Assembly: GCA_965112735.1 (NCBI GenBank)
Contig: OZ218957.1
Coordinates: 62,001-126,000, forward strand
Reading direction: 5' to 3'
Length of the DNA: 64,000 nt
DNA from: Phaeosaccion multiseriatum
Taxonomy: Eukaryota > Ochrophyta, other classes
Under the pieces are notes generated by a model that was given only the letters and a program-made list of their open reading frames with translations, was not told the DNA's origin and made no database searches. Position 1 is the stretch's first letter. Each line of letters starts with the position of its first letter. The position numbers were made by a program, and so were the translations under genes. Below are positions 32,096-43,400 of this stretch, one piece after another.

Positions 32096-34321
32096 CAGCG
32101 CTGGCGCTGCCGCCTCTCACTGCGCCGACTCCTCCCAAGGCCGCAGTGGCCGCGTCCACCGCCGCCTTGGCCCTCTCCTTGACGGCCTTCTTGGCAGCTT
32201 CCTGTAGCCCCGCCCTCCCCCCTGCCGACTTGCCCCCGCCTGTTGCCGCTGGTGCTTTACTGCCACCCAGTGCTGTTGCTGCCGCTGCTGCTGCCGTTGT
32301 TGCTGCCGCTCCTCCGGACGGGACCTTGGCTCCTGCTCCTACTCCTTTTGCTTCCGCTCCTCTCGCTCCTCCGGTGCTTCCGCCCCCACGTCCTCCTCCT
32401 TCTCCTGCGGGAGACAGCTCCGGGAACTTGCCCAGCAGGTAGGGCACTTGAGGGGGAGGCAGCACACGCGGGGCCCGGCCTTCGTCGATGGCCCTCTCCG
32501 CCTCCGCCGCCTCGTAGGCGCGCTGCGCAATGTCGAAGGCTCTCTTCACCTCCTTCTCTGCCTGCGCAGCAAGCTTCATGGGGCTTGGCATGGCCTGCTC
32601 TTCCTTCTTCTCCTGTACACAGAGAGCGGGGGGGGAGAATCATCAACAGGATAGGGGCAAGGCAAGTGAGGATCACAACAGGCGTCAAAACAAAAAAAAC
32701 GACGGAAGGCCTCCTCCACAACGCGCAACCACGCACAAAAGGCCCAGTGCTCCTTGCCCCTGCGCTGCCGTCTTAATCACACACCACCGCACGGCCTGCC
32801 TACCCGCCCACCGCTCCACTGCTCTTCCCGTCCACTCACATTTCGCTGCTTGGTCCTTTCCTCCTCGAGCTTGGCCTGCTTCCTCTCCATTTTGGCCTTC
32901 TCTCTTGCCAGTCTGCGAGCCGTGGGGCTCTTGGATGGCCTCCTTTTCACGGGCTCCACAAACGAAGGCGCCTCATCCGCCACATTGGCCCACGAGCCCT
33001 CGGACGTCTCCATATCCCTCATCCGCTGCTGCCGCGCCTCCTCTGCCACCCTCACGCGCTTCTCCTCGGCCTTGCGCGCCTGCTCCTCCTCCTCCATGAT
33101 AATTTCCTTCATGGAGACGACGCCCACCTTGATGAGGTTGGGGGTGAAGCCCAACTTCTCCGACTCCAGCCGAAGCTTGATAGCGGCCTCTGCCTTGCCG
33201 GCTCGCACGAGCCTCATGATCCTTGCCTTAAGTTCAAAGTAGGCGTCTTGGTCGCGCACCTTCTCCAGCTCGCCCCGCACCATCTGCGCCACCTCCAAGT
33301 CGCCGGCCCGGACCAGGCGCTCGTAGGCAATGGCGAGCTGCTTGGCCTGCAAGAAGCCCCTCTCCCGCTCCTCGGGCAGCTGAATCAGACGAGGAGGCCC
33401 AACCTCAGGGAAGATGGGGTGCCCTTCCTCGGTGTACTCAAGGACGAAGCCCCTGGTGTCCTCGTCCCGTCGGTAAATCAATTCCTCGATGGTCAGCGCC
33501 GGTGTCTCCTTGGCCTTCTCCTCCTTCCCTCCTCCGCCCCCTTCTGCTCCTGCTGCTCCTGTCAGCGCCCCTGCCTCCCCCGCCGACTGCTGGTCCTCCA
33601 TAGTAACACCTCCTGCCCCCCCCCCTTCTCCTCCGGTTGAATCTGCTGCACCAGCTCCCCCCTGTCCGAGCTTGCCCCCCTCCCCGCCCGGCAAGGCCAC
33701 CCCCGTGGCCGCATCCCCTTCCGCACTCGCCACCTGGTCGACTTGGTCTGTGCTGCCGCTCTCGTCCCCAGAGCCCGCGTTGGTGCCCGGAATGTTGTCA
33801 TTTGTTGTGGATGAAGCGCCCAGCACCACTCGTCTCATCCGTGGCTTCTGGCCCGCCTGTTGCATACGGAAGGTACGTCGCGCCCGCATGCCGGTGACAT
33901 CCTCTCCTCCTCCTCCTCCTCCTCCTCCTCCTCGTCCCCGTCCTCCTCCTCCTCCTCCTCCTCCTCCTCCTCCTGCTCCTCCTCCTCCTCCTCCCCCTCC
34001 TCGTCCTCCCGCTCCTCCTCCTCCGACATTGCCACTCCCACTAGGCGGCACGAGGTTTCTGAGAGTCGGAGGGCGGACGCGTCCCCCTGCTCTCCCTCTT
34101 ACCCCGCCTGCCCCTGCGGCTGATTTGGGAGGCACGTGGTTGCCTCCTCCCCCCACAAAGCCCTCCACCTGCTGACCCAACTCGCTCAGAAACAAGCAGC
34201 TCACGGCACTCAAGCTGAGGAGAGGAAGGAGTGCCAAGGGCCTCCTGCGCGCCGTGGGGGCATTGGTCTTGGCGCCCGCTCCCACCATAGTCTGTACAAC
34301 TCTCGGTGTTTCTCCACGCAT
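30905..34321 (-). CDS. ApaG (DUF525)-domain protein with candidate plastid leader, 5 exons, 877 aa
   Basis: Minus-strand exons: 34321-32840, 32612-31806, 31639-31526, 31327-31140, 30947-30905. The stop is TGA and phases agree. The C-terminal ApaG domain is clear: VAASYYPEQSNPTENSFIF, VKITNNSPETVQLVSRKW, GPGVVGQQPVLEPGESFEY and QMKGSYLMAM, closed by SPFHLVLPDK in the 43-base last exon. ApaG is a small beta-sandwich whose biochemical role is still unsettled; in eukaryotes it is fused to other domains. A charged helical part (QDAYFELKARIMRLVRAGKA and neighbours) resembles UVR-type motifs seen with ApaG in plastid proteins (inference). The N-terminus has a hydrophobic stretch (PLALLPLLSLSAVSCLFL) followed by VEGFVGG, consistent with a bipartite leader. 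Starts at 34321 or 34288 are both possible. Poly-Gly, Ala and Ser tracts come from GGA and CTG repeats. Confidence 0.88.
30962..30986 (-). repeat. Dispersed CAG-motif, copy 6 (ApaG intron 4)
   Basis: CAACAGCAGCAGTTGATGAT followed by ACAGC lies 15 bases upstream, in transcript direction, of the last exon's acceptor; it differs from the core by one base. Confidence 0.65.
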
Positions 34322-34905
34322 GCGTGCAAACAAAACACGAAAAAACCGGCTGCTTTGGCTGCACAGCCGCGGCGACACTTGGTCCGATCCCCCTTTTCTT
34401 CCCTTTTTGTTACTCCTTCTCCCTCTCCCTCTCTTTCTGGAAGACGAAAGTCAAGTTGGCTCCTCGATGACGAAAGAAACTCACTCCACCTCTCTGACAG
34501 ATGGAAAGAGAAGCCGCGTGGGGTAGAAACAATACCAACTACTGCTGGCACGAGCAAGGGCTTTCCAATAAAAGCTGTTAATGTCTTAAAGCACTCCTTC
34601 TTCTTGCGAAGGAGGAGGCCTACCTCAGTTGTGCCGTCCCCACCTGGGCAAAAAGAAAGGGTTTCCAGGACGAGGGTTTTTGAGCGTTTCGACCCCTCGT
34701 TCTGGACAAGGGATACCAGGGAGGCATCAACAGCTTAGCTTTAAGCCTTGGAGGAGGAGCAAGCAGGAGAGGGTTGTATACGAGTCTCTGACGGACGCTT
34801 TCACCGCCGATTGTGGTGCTTGCCCCCCTTCTGTGGCTGGAACGAAGCACAAACCGCCACCTAAGCGCGTTCACGAGATTGATTTGGGAGAGAGCGACTC
34901 CAGCC
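34322..34905. promoter_or_regulatory. Divergent region between ApaG gene and short-repeat protein gene
   Basis: There are 584 bases between divergent starts. It contains C/T-rich stretches near 34395-34440 and no obvious TATA box. Presumably it drives both genes. Confidence 0.4.
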
Positions 34906-36003
34906 ATGATTGCCGAGTATCAAGTAAAGTATGCGATATCCAGGGGGGACTTGAGCACGCTGCGGCCATGCAACGGCACAAGTGAGCCGGCGCCGCAGAC
35001 CTCCAAGCGCTTCATCACGACCACCCGGGAGGGGACCGAGTTGGTGGCAGCTCGGCTGGACGAGGTGCCCGGGCGGCAGCAGATGGCACAGGAGCTCCGG
35101 GAGAGGAAGCTACGCAACAACCGCACGAGCATCGTGCTGGGAAGTGGGCCTGGCTGCTGGCAGACGGACGCTCAGATGCGGCAGAAGGACATTCTCAACG
35201 CTCCGGCCCGGGGCTTGGACGTGGAGGCAAACAAGGTGCTCAAGCAGCAGCTAACCCGGACCAACTTTAGCTTCGGCGACGAGGCGCCCTCCTACGAGCG
35301 GGTAAATCTCCTACCGGACCCCACGGGCCACATCTCGGAGTACACGGGGGTGCTGAACGAGGAAGTCAAGAACCTCATCAAGAAGAGCAACATGTACTTT
35401 GGAAACTCGACGCCCAACTACACCAGTGTGGCCCACTCGGGTATGGCGGCTGGTGTGACTGAGCGAGGTCGGGGAGGGGGGGCAGGGCTGGGGCCCTCTG
35501 AGGGAGGAAATGGAACGGGACACGGTGGTGGTGGTGGTGGTGGTGGCATCGGGGCTGGCGAGGGTTGTGGTGGGGATGAGGAAGAGGCTGTCTTCAATCG
35601 GCAACACGCAAGCCAGGAGCCCCGCACCGTGGAGCAGACGAGACGGGACAACGCCGCCCTCAAGCAGGCGCTGACCAAAACCACGCTGACCTTCGGCGAG
35701 GAGAAGACGGACTGGACCACCGACTACCAAAGAGGCTTCACCTATGACGGCAAGCGGGAAAGGGACAGCAGCGCCGCCGCATTGGCCAAGGAGGTGAAGG
35801 ACGACCTACGGAGGTCCCACTTCTCCTTTGGGAGCGACAAGACCAGCTGGGAGACGGACGCCCACCGCTCCATGCGATCAATAGAGGGGGAGGGAGGGCC
35901 CACGCCGGAGCAGCGCCTGTCGCAGAAGAAGAAGAACAGGGAGCTCAAAGCAAACTTGCAGACCACCAACTACGAGATCGGCTTCGACGACGAGTACCAA
36001 TAG
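34906..36003 (+). CDS. Single-exon protein with six L..(S/T).F.FG.....(Y/W) repeats, 365 aa
   Basis: The start chosen is MIAEYQVKYAISRGDL; an upstream in-frame Met at 34813 would add 31 residues of poor composition. Six related motifs occur: LRNNRTSIVLGSGPGCWQ, LTRTNFSFGDEAPSYE, IKKSNMYFGNSTPNYT, LTKTTLTFGEEKTDWTTD, LRRSHFSFGSDKTSWETD and LQTTNYEIGFDDEY, each preceded by a charged helix. A Gly-rich spacer (about 215-245) separates repeats 3 and 4. I recall similar helix-plus-FG motifs in proteins of flagellated protists, so an axonemal or microtubule role is possible, but that is only a guess. No transmembrane or catalytic feature is present, and the gene has no intron, unlike most neighbours. 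Confidence 0.75.
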   Translation: MIAEYQVKYAISRGDLSTLRPCNGTSEPAPQTSKRFITTTREGTELVAARLDEVPGRQQMAQELRERKLRNNRTSIVLGSGPGCWQTDAQMRQKDILNAPARGLDVEANKVLKQQLTRTNFSFGDEAPSYERVNLLPDPTGHISEYTGVLNEEVKNLIKKSNMYFGNSTPNYTSVAHSGMAAGVTERGRGGGAGLGPSEGGNGTGHGGGGGGGGIGAGEGCGGDEEEAVFNRQHASQEPRTVEQTRRDNAALKQALTKTTLTFGEEKTDWTTDYQRGFTYDGKRERDSSAAALAKEVKDDLRRSHFSFGSDKTSWETDAHRSMRSIEGEGGPTPEQRLSQKKKNRELKANLQTTNYEIGFDDEYQ

Positions 36004-36839
36004 AGTGCCAACAGAGAACTAACAGAGTACCAATAGGAGAGGCGCCCTGCCAGAGGCGCACCCACGCACGAATGCACGCACTCCGCTGTTTATGTCACTG
36101 TTGTTGTCCATGCATTGGGGAGGGCACATACTGCAGCAACAGGAGGAAGAGGACGAGAGGGAGCGGGAGGGTGTGCCGCGTAACGAAGTGCGGACGGCTC
36201 TGCTCTTGTCCCCCAGTCGAGACGCCCAGCAAGGCAAGGCAAGGCAAGGCAAGAGGAGGCACAGCATGCATACATGCACGCACGCATGCGCGTGTGCATC
36301 CAGGTGTCGCTGAAAGGGAGAAGGAGGGGGAGGGGAGGGGACGGGCAATCGCGAGAAGAGAATGCAGGCGGGATGGTTCGGAGCTAGCGTGGTACGTTCC
36401 TTTTACCCATGTCTACGGCCTGATGCCATACCCATCACAGGCACACGTCTCTATGTGTGACATCGACCGCGGACAAGTTACTGGTTGCCTTTGCTCTCCT
36501 TCGATCTAACGTTGCCCTCGTTGGGCTTCCTTCCTGCTATACTTCCCCACAATCTCCCGCAAGCAGGGCTTACATGCCGAGGTCTATCTTTGCTCTGCTT
36601 CTCTGTCTCTGTCCGCCCTCAGGCTTACATGCCGAGGTCTATCTTTGCTCTGCTTCTCTGTCTCTGTCCGCCCTCAGGCTTACATGCCGAGGTCCATGTT
36701 TGCTCTGCTTCTCTGTCTCTGTCCGCCCTTGCGCATAGCAATGACACTCTCTCTCTAAATAATGTATCTATACTTTTTATTACTTATCGGCACCAACGGG
36801 AGGTACCAAAAAGTCTAATTTCTATCATGTTCGTACATA
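36004..36839. other. Convergent 3' region with 55-bp tandem repeat
   Basis: The two flanking genes converge here. Besides the 55-bp repeat (36565-36730) there are AGGCA repeats (36233-36253). No coding exon was seen. Confidence 0.5.
36565..36730. repeat. Tandem repeat, three copies of a 55-bp unit
   Basis: The unit begins AGGCTTACATGCCGAGGTCT and ends CTCTGTCTCTGTCCGCCCTC. Copies start at about 36565, 36620 and 36675; the third has two substitutions. Confidence 0.9.
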
Positions 36840-37490
36840 TCACCCATCGTCCTCCTCATCGCTACTCTCATCCTCCTCACTGCTTTCCTCCTCATCTTCA
36901 CTGTCCTCTTCTTCGTCCTCCTCCTCCTCCTCCTCCTCCTCCTCCTCCTCTTCTTCTTCTTCTTCTTCTTCGTCCTCACCCTTCACCTCACCCTTGCCAT
37001 CCTTCGCCTCCTCCCCCTCATCCTTAGTCACTCCGACATTGCCCCCCCCCCCCTCCTCCTCCTCCTCCTCTACGTGATCCTCTTCAAGCATATCCTGCAA
37101 GTCCACTCCGAGCTCTTGTCCGTGCTCCTGCAGCACAAGATACGCATTAGAGCAGAGACAGAGAGCAGAGCGAAGAGTCACAAACGTACACACACAGACA
37201 CACATGCGCACACAGACACACACGCACACACACACGCACACACACGCACACACACCCATACCTCCGCGATTCTCCTGTAGTCCTCTCTGATGAAGGGTAG
37301 GCGGAAGAGCGCCTTGATGAACTTGGGGGCCTGTGAGGTGCGCACGTTGGTTGTTCAAAGGGACAAAGGTACGAGCGCAGAGTGACTGTGACTGCCCCAC
37401 ACTCCGAGCACAGACACGCGACCCTCCTCCCTGCGTGCTCGTTCCGAAGACTCATCTTCAGGGAGGCACCGTCTCACTCTCCCCTCTCTA

Positions 37491-37531
<41 letters not shown>

Positions 37532-40141
37532 GATTTTCTTCTTGAGCTCGAGCCATTTGTAAATGCCTCCAACGGCGATGCCCATGAGGTCCAGCACAGG
37601 CGTCTGCGGATACATCCCGGGGGGGGGGGGGGGAGAACGGGGGCACAGTGACGAGGGGGCGGAGCAAAGCATACCATTACACGCAAACACACGCGCACAC
37701 CCACACCCCCACACCTCCCCAACCCCACCCATCCATCCCAACCTTCTCATCCTCTGTCCTGACATCCTCTGTCCTGACACCCACACCCACGCACACACAC
37801 ACACGCACACACGCACACACACACGCACACATACGCACCTGCCCCTCGATCATAAGGGTTTGCGCAACGAAGAACCACGGCAGGAGCTCTGCCTTTATCT
37901 CAAACATGTCAAGGAAATTGACTTGGTAGCCCTCCACGCAGTTCCTCGACCACAGATACACAAGGTAGCACGACAGAGAGTGACCGAGGAAGGCCGAGTC
38001 CAGCCCCATTATGGAGGTCAGCACCAGTAAGCTGTGGGGTGGGGAGGGAGGAGGGCGTGGAAGGAGAGAGAGTGAGGGAGGGAGCGAGGCAGGCAGGGAG
38101 GGAGGGAGGGAGGCAGGGAGGGAGGGAGGGGATGGGGAGAGAGGACGCTTCAGGCGTAGGCAACACATACGGCACAGAGGTTCCCCTCTGGTAGGGGTAC
38201 TGAGAAGAATTGCCCCCCCTATGATAGGGGTAATGACACACCTGCCCGCCCCAATGGCCAGCATCATGAAGAAGTCGTGCGGTCTGTTGAAGTGCTTCTT
38301 CTCCAGCTCGGACATGTACGTCCACAGGAAGTGCGCCTGTTCGTGCGAGAGTGGGGCGGCGGGGGGCGGGCAGGGAGGAGGGTAAGCGGTGGCGGTACAG
38401 TGCAGGAGGAGGAGGAGGAGGAGTAGTAGCAGTAGTAGTAGTAGAGTAGTACTAGTAGTAGTAAAAGTAGAAGCAGTATAAAAAGTGGAAGTAGTGGTAG
38501 CAGCAGCAGTAGTAGTAGTAGTAGTAGTAGTCGTAGTGGGAGGAATAGAAGGCAGAGGAGACATGTCCATGGTGGTGGTGGTGGCGGTGCCGGTACTCTA
38601 TTACTCTATAGATAAAGTCAGCTGGACCCCTCAACCCTGCGGGATGTGATCCCCCCTCAATCAAAACTCCTTCTCAAGTCTTGTCCTTGTCTTGCCTGAC
38701 CGATTCTCCCTCTCTCTCTTGTTGTCGGATCGATCCTCGCCCTTGCCCCGACACCGACCCGCACCCATACCCCTCTAAATCTCCCTTTCTCACCCATACC
38801 CCTCGAAATGTCCCTTTCTCCCTCCCCCACGCACCGTGACCCATCCCAAGTGTCCATTCCTTCTCCCTCACCCCCCCCGACCCGTACCCCTCCAAATCCC
38901 CCTCCTCACCCGTCCACTGCCACCCCCCCCCCCCGCCCGCCCCTGACCCACCGTGATGCCGTAGTTGATTCCGAACTCTCCGAGATGCAGAAAGGCGGTT
39001 ACAGGTCGCCACAGCTGCAACTTCAACAGAGTGGGGCCCCAGGCCATGTCTAGCCAGGAGGGCCACAGGTTGTCGTTGAAGAGGTAAGCGTAGAGCGTGC
39101 AGACCAAGCTGGCACGGAAGAAGGACTTAGTGATGAGCGGTGTCTTCTTCCAGCTCTGCCATATACGGGCTGGAATCGACCGGTCGAGCGGGAGGAGGAG
39201 GAAGAGGAGGAGGAGCAAGAGGAGGAGAAGGAGCAGGAGGAGGAGGGGGAGGAGGAGGCTGTGAGTGTTGGTTCCCTTATGCATTGGTGTCTGTCCTACA
39301 AGCCTCTTCTTCCTTCCTTCCTTCCCGCCTGCCTTCCCCCTTCTTGCCCGGTCCTCCTCCCTACCGAGGGTGTTGTCCTCTGCAAACTCCCTCTCGTCCA
39401 TCACGTCGTCTTCGTCCTCTGAGTCATCTGAGTCGTCGCCATCTGCGTACCCGCCTCTCAGGCCTCGCACAAGCTGTCATTGGGGCATGCGTTTGGGTGT
39501 CAGTGGAGAGGCAGCGGGGCCCAAGCGCAGGCAGCGGCGACGGCATGCAGAGCAACAAAAGCGAGGAAAGGCACGCAGGAAGTGCATAAAAGGGAGATGA
39601 AGGAGAGATACACATGGTAGTAAGAGGATCCAAAACACATGCTCAACTGCTTGCGGTAGGGCGGGAGTAAGGAAGCAGAAGAATAACCCCCCGTTCAGGC
39701 AACACCTGCGTACTTTCCTCCCTCAAAGGGGATAACAGTAGTGCTACAGCACAAACCCCAAGATTAGAGCCTCTCCTTGCTCTGAGTACAGCGTGGAAGG
39801 GACTGCAGGGCTCCTCCTCCGCCTCCCTCCTCCCATCCACCCACCTGCCAGTCCTGGAGACAGGTGCCTTCCTCTGCATCTATCCCAGCTACTGCTCCTG
39901 CTACTCCGTCGGCCCCTCGTCCTTCTCCTATTGCATTGCACTCCGCCTGCCCGACCCTATGCGCGTCGCCCACTGCTGACAATCCAACCCCCCTTCTCCG
40001 CTGCACCCACTGACTGCTACTCCTGGATTCGAATGAAGGGAGTCGTAATGGCGCAGAGGATGCAAATCTATGACAGTAGACCTCATGCTGCTGCAGCGAG
40101 CACAGCAGCACGAGTAGCAAGCACAGCAGCAGCAGCCGCAT
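36840..40141 (-). CDS. Derlin-family protein with bipartite-type leader (SELMA sDer1 candidate), 8 exons, 447 aa
   Basis: Minus-strand exons: 40141-39845, 39473-39365, 39169-38952, 38336-38242, 38031-37839, 37603-37529, 37330-37262, 37127-36840; all phases agree. The protein starts MRLLLLCLLLVLLCSLQQH, a signal peptide, followed by CHRFASSAPLRLPSF, a transit-peptide-like segment. The Der1 core begins near residue 137: SWKKTPLITKSFFRA, LWRPVTAFLHLGEFG, ELEKKHFNRPHDFFMML, YLVYLWSRNCVEGYQVNF, ELLPWFFVAQTLM and TPVLDLMGIAVGGIYKW, as in Derlins. The last ~95 residues form a long Glu/Asp tail. Derlins are rhomboid-like ERAD components; a plastid-type leader suggests the symbiont-derived copy that moves proteins across the periplastid membrane (family knowledge plus inference). 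Exon 1 was assigned by signal content and phase; the remainder is firm. Confidence 0.88.
38395..38545. repeat. AGT/GGA trinucleotide tract in Derlin intron 3
   Basis: Imperfect (AGG)n and (AGT)n repeats lie in the intron between the exons at 38952 and 38336. Confidence 0.85.
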
Positions 40142-40429
40142 TGATACCCTGGCGCTACTGGGCGATATGCACGTGTTACGGTTCTGTGACTCCGGTGCCT
40201 GGATGTGGAGTGTGTGTAGCTGGCATCTCCGAGGGATCAACGGGCGGTCCCTCTCTACTCTCCCAACTCTCCCTTGCTGCAGCCTTCACTAGCAGCCAGG
40301 GTAGGAAGGGGGGGTAAGAGTAGCGGCAGCAGCGGAGGGAGTGGGCAGCCAATCCAGATGGTTGGAATGTGTGCAGGGTAAGGAGGAAGGGGGAGGAGGG
40401 GGAGGAGGGACAACCGAGAGGAGAAGGCC
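40142..40429. promoter_or_regulatory. Bidirectional promoter region, Derlin / RFT1
   Basis: Only 288 bases separate the ATG of the Derlin gene (minus) from that of RFT1 (plus). It is GC-rich with a GGA tract at 40380-40410; no TATA box was seen. Both genes act on the ER/periplastid secretory route, so shared control is plausible. Confidence 0.5.
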
Positions 40430-43400
40430 ATGGAGGAGAAGGAAGAGACGGAGCGGCAGAAGGAGGGAAGTGGAGCCGACGTTGTGCAGGCTGCGGTGAG
40501 GGGGGGATCTTTGCTCATGCTGCTGGCCTTCATGCAGGTGCGCTGAATACTCTATCCCGCCTGCCTCGCCTCATCATCCATCCTGCTCTGCTACACTACG
40601 AGTGAGAGTGCGAGGTGCAGAGCTAGAATTAAAGGGGAGGAGGCAGTATTCCTTCCCAGTTTGCCCACAAACCAGCTTCTCCGTATCTCTCATTGACGCC
40701 GCGCTTAACTCGCCCGCCCGACCTCCGTTCGCACCAATTCTCCGCGCCCACCACCTCATCTCACGCTTGCCCTTCTCGTCGCCTTTCTCCCCCCCCTACC
40801 CCTGAGCAGCGATTCAGCACTTTCTTCTTGAATGTGATGCTGCAGCGATCCATCCTGTCCGAAGAGGCGCAAGGGGGCGGGGGGCGGGGTACCGACAAAG
40901 CAGCCGCCACTACCTTTGAGTCGTACGGCGCGGCTTCCATCACGCTGGGTGCGTTCAGGCATTGATGCTTGAGTCCGTCCCTCCTGCTTTGCTTTATTCA
41001 CCTCTCAAATTTGCTTTATTCGCCCTACAACCCCCCCCCTCTGCTCTCCCAACGCCTTGCTCGTGTCCCTCCTCTTCCTCGCTTTGCTGCTGCTGTACCA
41101 CCAACTGTTGTGGCTCTACCTGCTCCTGCAGAGCTCCTCCTCTCCACCACTCTTTTTCTCTCCAGAGAGCCCTTCCGCCTCGCCCTCTCCCGCTCCCCCG
41201 TCCTGGGGGGTCCAGGCACTGATACCACCGCCACCAGACACACGAACACCACTAGCGGCATGGGCGGGGAGGAAAAGGGCGGAACCGATCCATCCTCTTC
41301 CTCCTCCTCCTCCTCCTCCTCCATCCACAACCATCGGCGCCGGCAGGAGGTGGAACTGGTCAACATGGCGTGGGTGGTGGCCCCTGTGGGCGTCGCGGCG
41401 GCGGCGGTGATGTACTGGGCATACCCCCTCCTCCTGGGCAGCAGCAGCAGCAGTAGCAGAAGCGGCGGCGGCGGCGGCTCTAATGGCTCGAAGAGTGACT
41501 CCTCCTTCGACTTCGCTGTGGATGCCGAGTGCCGGGCTGCGGCGAGCCTGACTCTCGCTGCGGCGGCGCTGGAGCTCATGGTAGAACCGATCTCGCTCAT
41601 CTTCCAGCAGCGCATGATGCTCGACGTCAGAGGTAAGGTGTGTGTATGTGTGTGTATGTGTGTGATGCTAAGGTGCACAGCCCTGTGTGTGCATGCGTTG
41701 CGTGCCGTACAGTACAGCCTCGGTTTGTCTTCCGCGAAGGATGGATGGGGACATGCACTCAGTCACGCAAGCGTGCAACATGTTGGCGTGTTGGAATTCA
41801 CCACACTCGGGGCCGAAGTTCGGTGACTGTGCGGTGACTGTGCGGTGACTGTGACCCCTGGCCGCTGATCTGATCCTGATATCCCCCGACCTGAGTATCC
41901 CGTCACCCTCCCCCTCACTCACCCACACCGCACCCTGACCCCACCCCCCCGTGACCCCACCCCCCACCCCTCCTGACACGGACGCAGTCACAGTGGAGGT
42001 GTTTGCCGTGCTCGTGCTCAATGTGTCCAAGTTCGTGCTCATCGTCCTCGTCGGGGCGGGCCTTAGGGGCTTCGGCTATGCTCAAGTCCTGCACTCACTC
42101 GCCCTTGCTGGAGGGTACTCGGTGGCGGTGGGGGTGGAGTTGCTAAGGGGGAGGAGGACGAAGATGAAGACGACGACGACCTCCTCCTTGGCGTGTTCTT
42201 CCTCCAAGAACTTGTCGCCATCTGCGTCCTTTGGGGCCGATGCAAGTGAGCCAGGGGGAGGAGGAGGAGGAGGAGGAGGAGGAGGAAAAAGAGGGGGAGA
42301 AGGGGGGGGGGTGAAGGCGTTCACTTCCATTATCCATTGGCTGCCTTCGCGCGTGGACCATCCTTCCGCTTCTTCCACCAAGCACTATAAGCTCACGGTG
42401 AGGAGAAGTCGAGGAGAGAGAAAGAGAGTGAAGGAGCTTGAAACTCCCCTCCTTCCTAACCCCCAATCACCACCAACCCCTCCTTCCCCTCCTTCAGGCT
42501 GTTCTGGCAGGGCAGACCCTCTTCAAGCATCTTCTTACTGAGGGAGACAAGCTTGTGCTCGCCCGGGTAGGGGGGGGGGGAGGAAGTGGAAGTGGGCACT
42601 CCTTGTATGATCAAGGCGTGTACGCGGTGGCACACAACTACGGCTCGCTCGTGGTGAGGCTCATCTTACAGCCCATCGAAGAGTCATCTCGCCTGCTCTT
42701 CAGCAAGCTCGGGGCCGCGCAGGAGGGACAGCACAAGCAGCACAAGCAGCAGAAAGAGCAGGGGCAGCAGTTGGTGATACAACAACAGCGGGAGAAGGCC
42801 TTCGCGGGCGATGACGGAGACACAGATGGAAGCAACGCCCCCCCCCCTCCTGTTTTGGCTCTGATGGCGGATCTGTTCTGTACGCTGCTGAAGCTGGCGC
42901 TGCTCGTGGGGGCCCTGTTCGTTTGCTTTGGGGCCAACTACACAGACGTGCTGCTCAGGTCAGGGAGGGAGGGAGGGAGGGAGGGAGGGAGTGAGTGAGT
43001 GAGGAGCTGGGAAGCTTCAGTGTTAAGTTCTAGTTCCAGAAATCGTATGCTCTGTTTTCTTACGTGCACTCCGCTTCCTTCCTTTCGCTTTCTCTCCACT
43101 CTGCATGCCTTCAGGGTGCTCCTCAAAAAGAGCAGCAAGAGCAGCAGCGTCACAGATGGCCGCACCTCGGATGTGGACACGGTGCAACACGTGTCGGTGG
43201 TGCTATCTACGTACTGCTGCTACGTGCTGCTCCTGGCGGCCAACGGCATGTGCGAGGCCCTCGTGTACGCTGTGGCAGGCAAGGCGCAAGTGCTCTCTCT
43301 GAGGTGGGTCACGGTTTAAGTTTCAGTTTCGGCTCCTCTACACCTACCTCTTACTTCGCTCTCTCTCCCCCTCTCTCCTCCATCCCCGCCCTATGGCTGT

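Noticed and set aside
33835-34041. Glu-rich and Ser-rich frames around 33900-34020
   Set aside because: They are shadows of the Gly-rich (GGA)n tract in exon 1 of the ApaG-domain gene.
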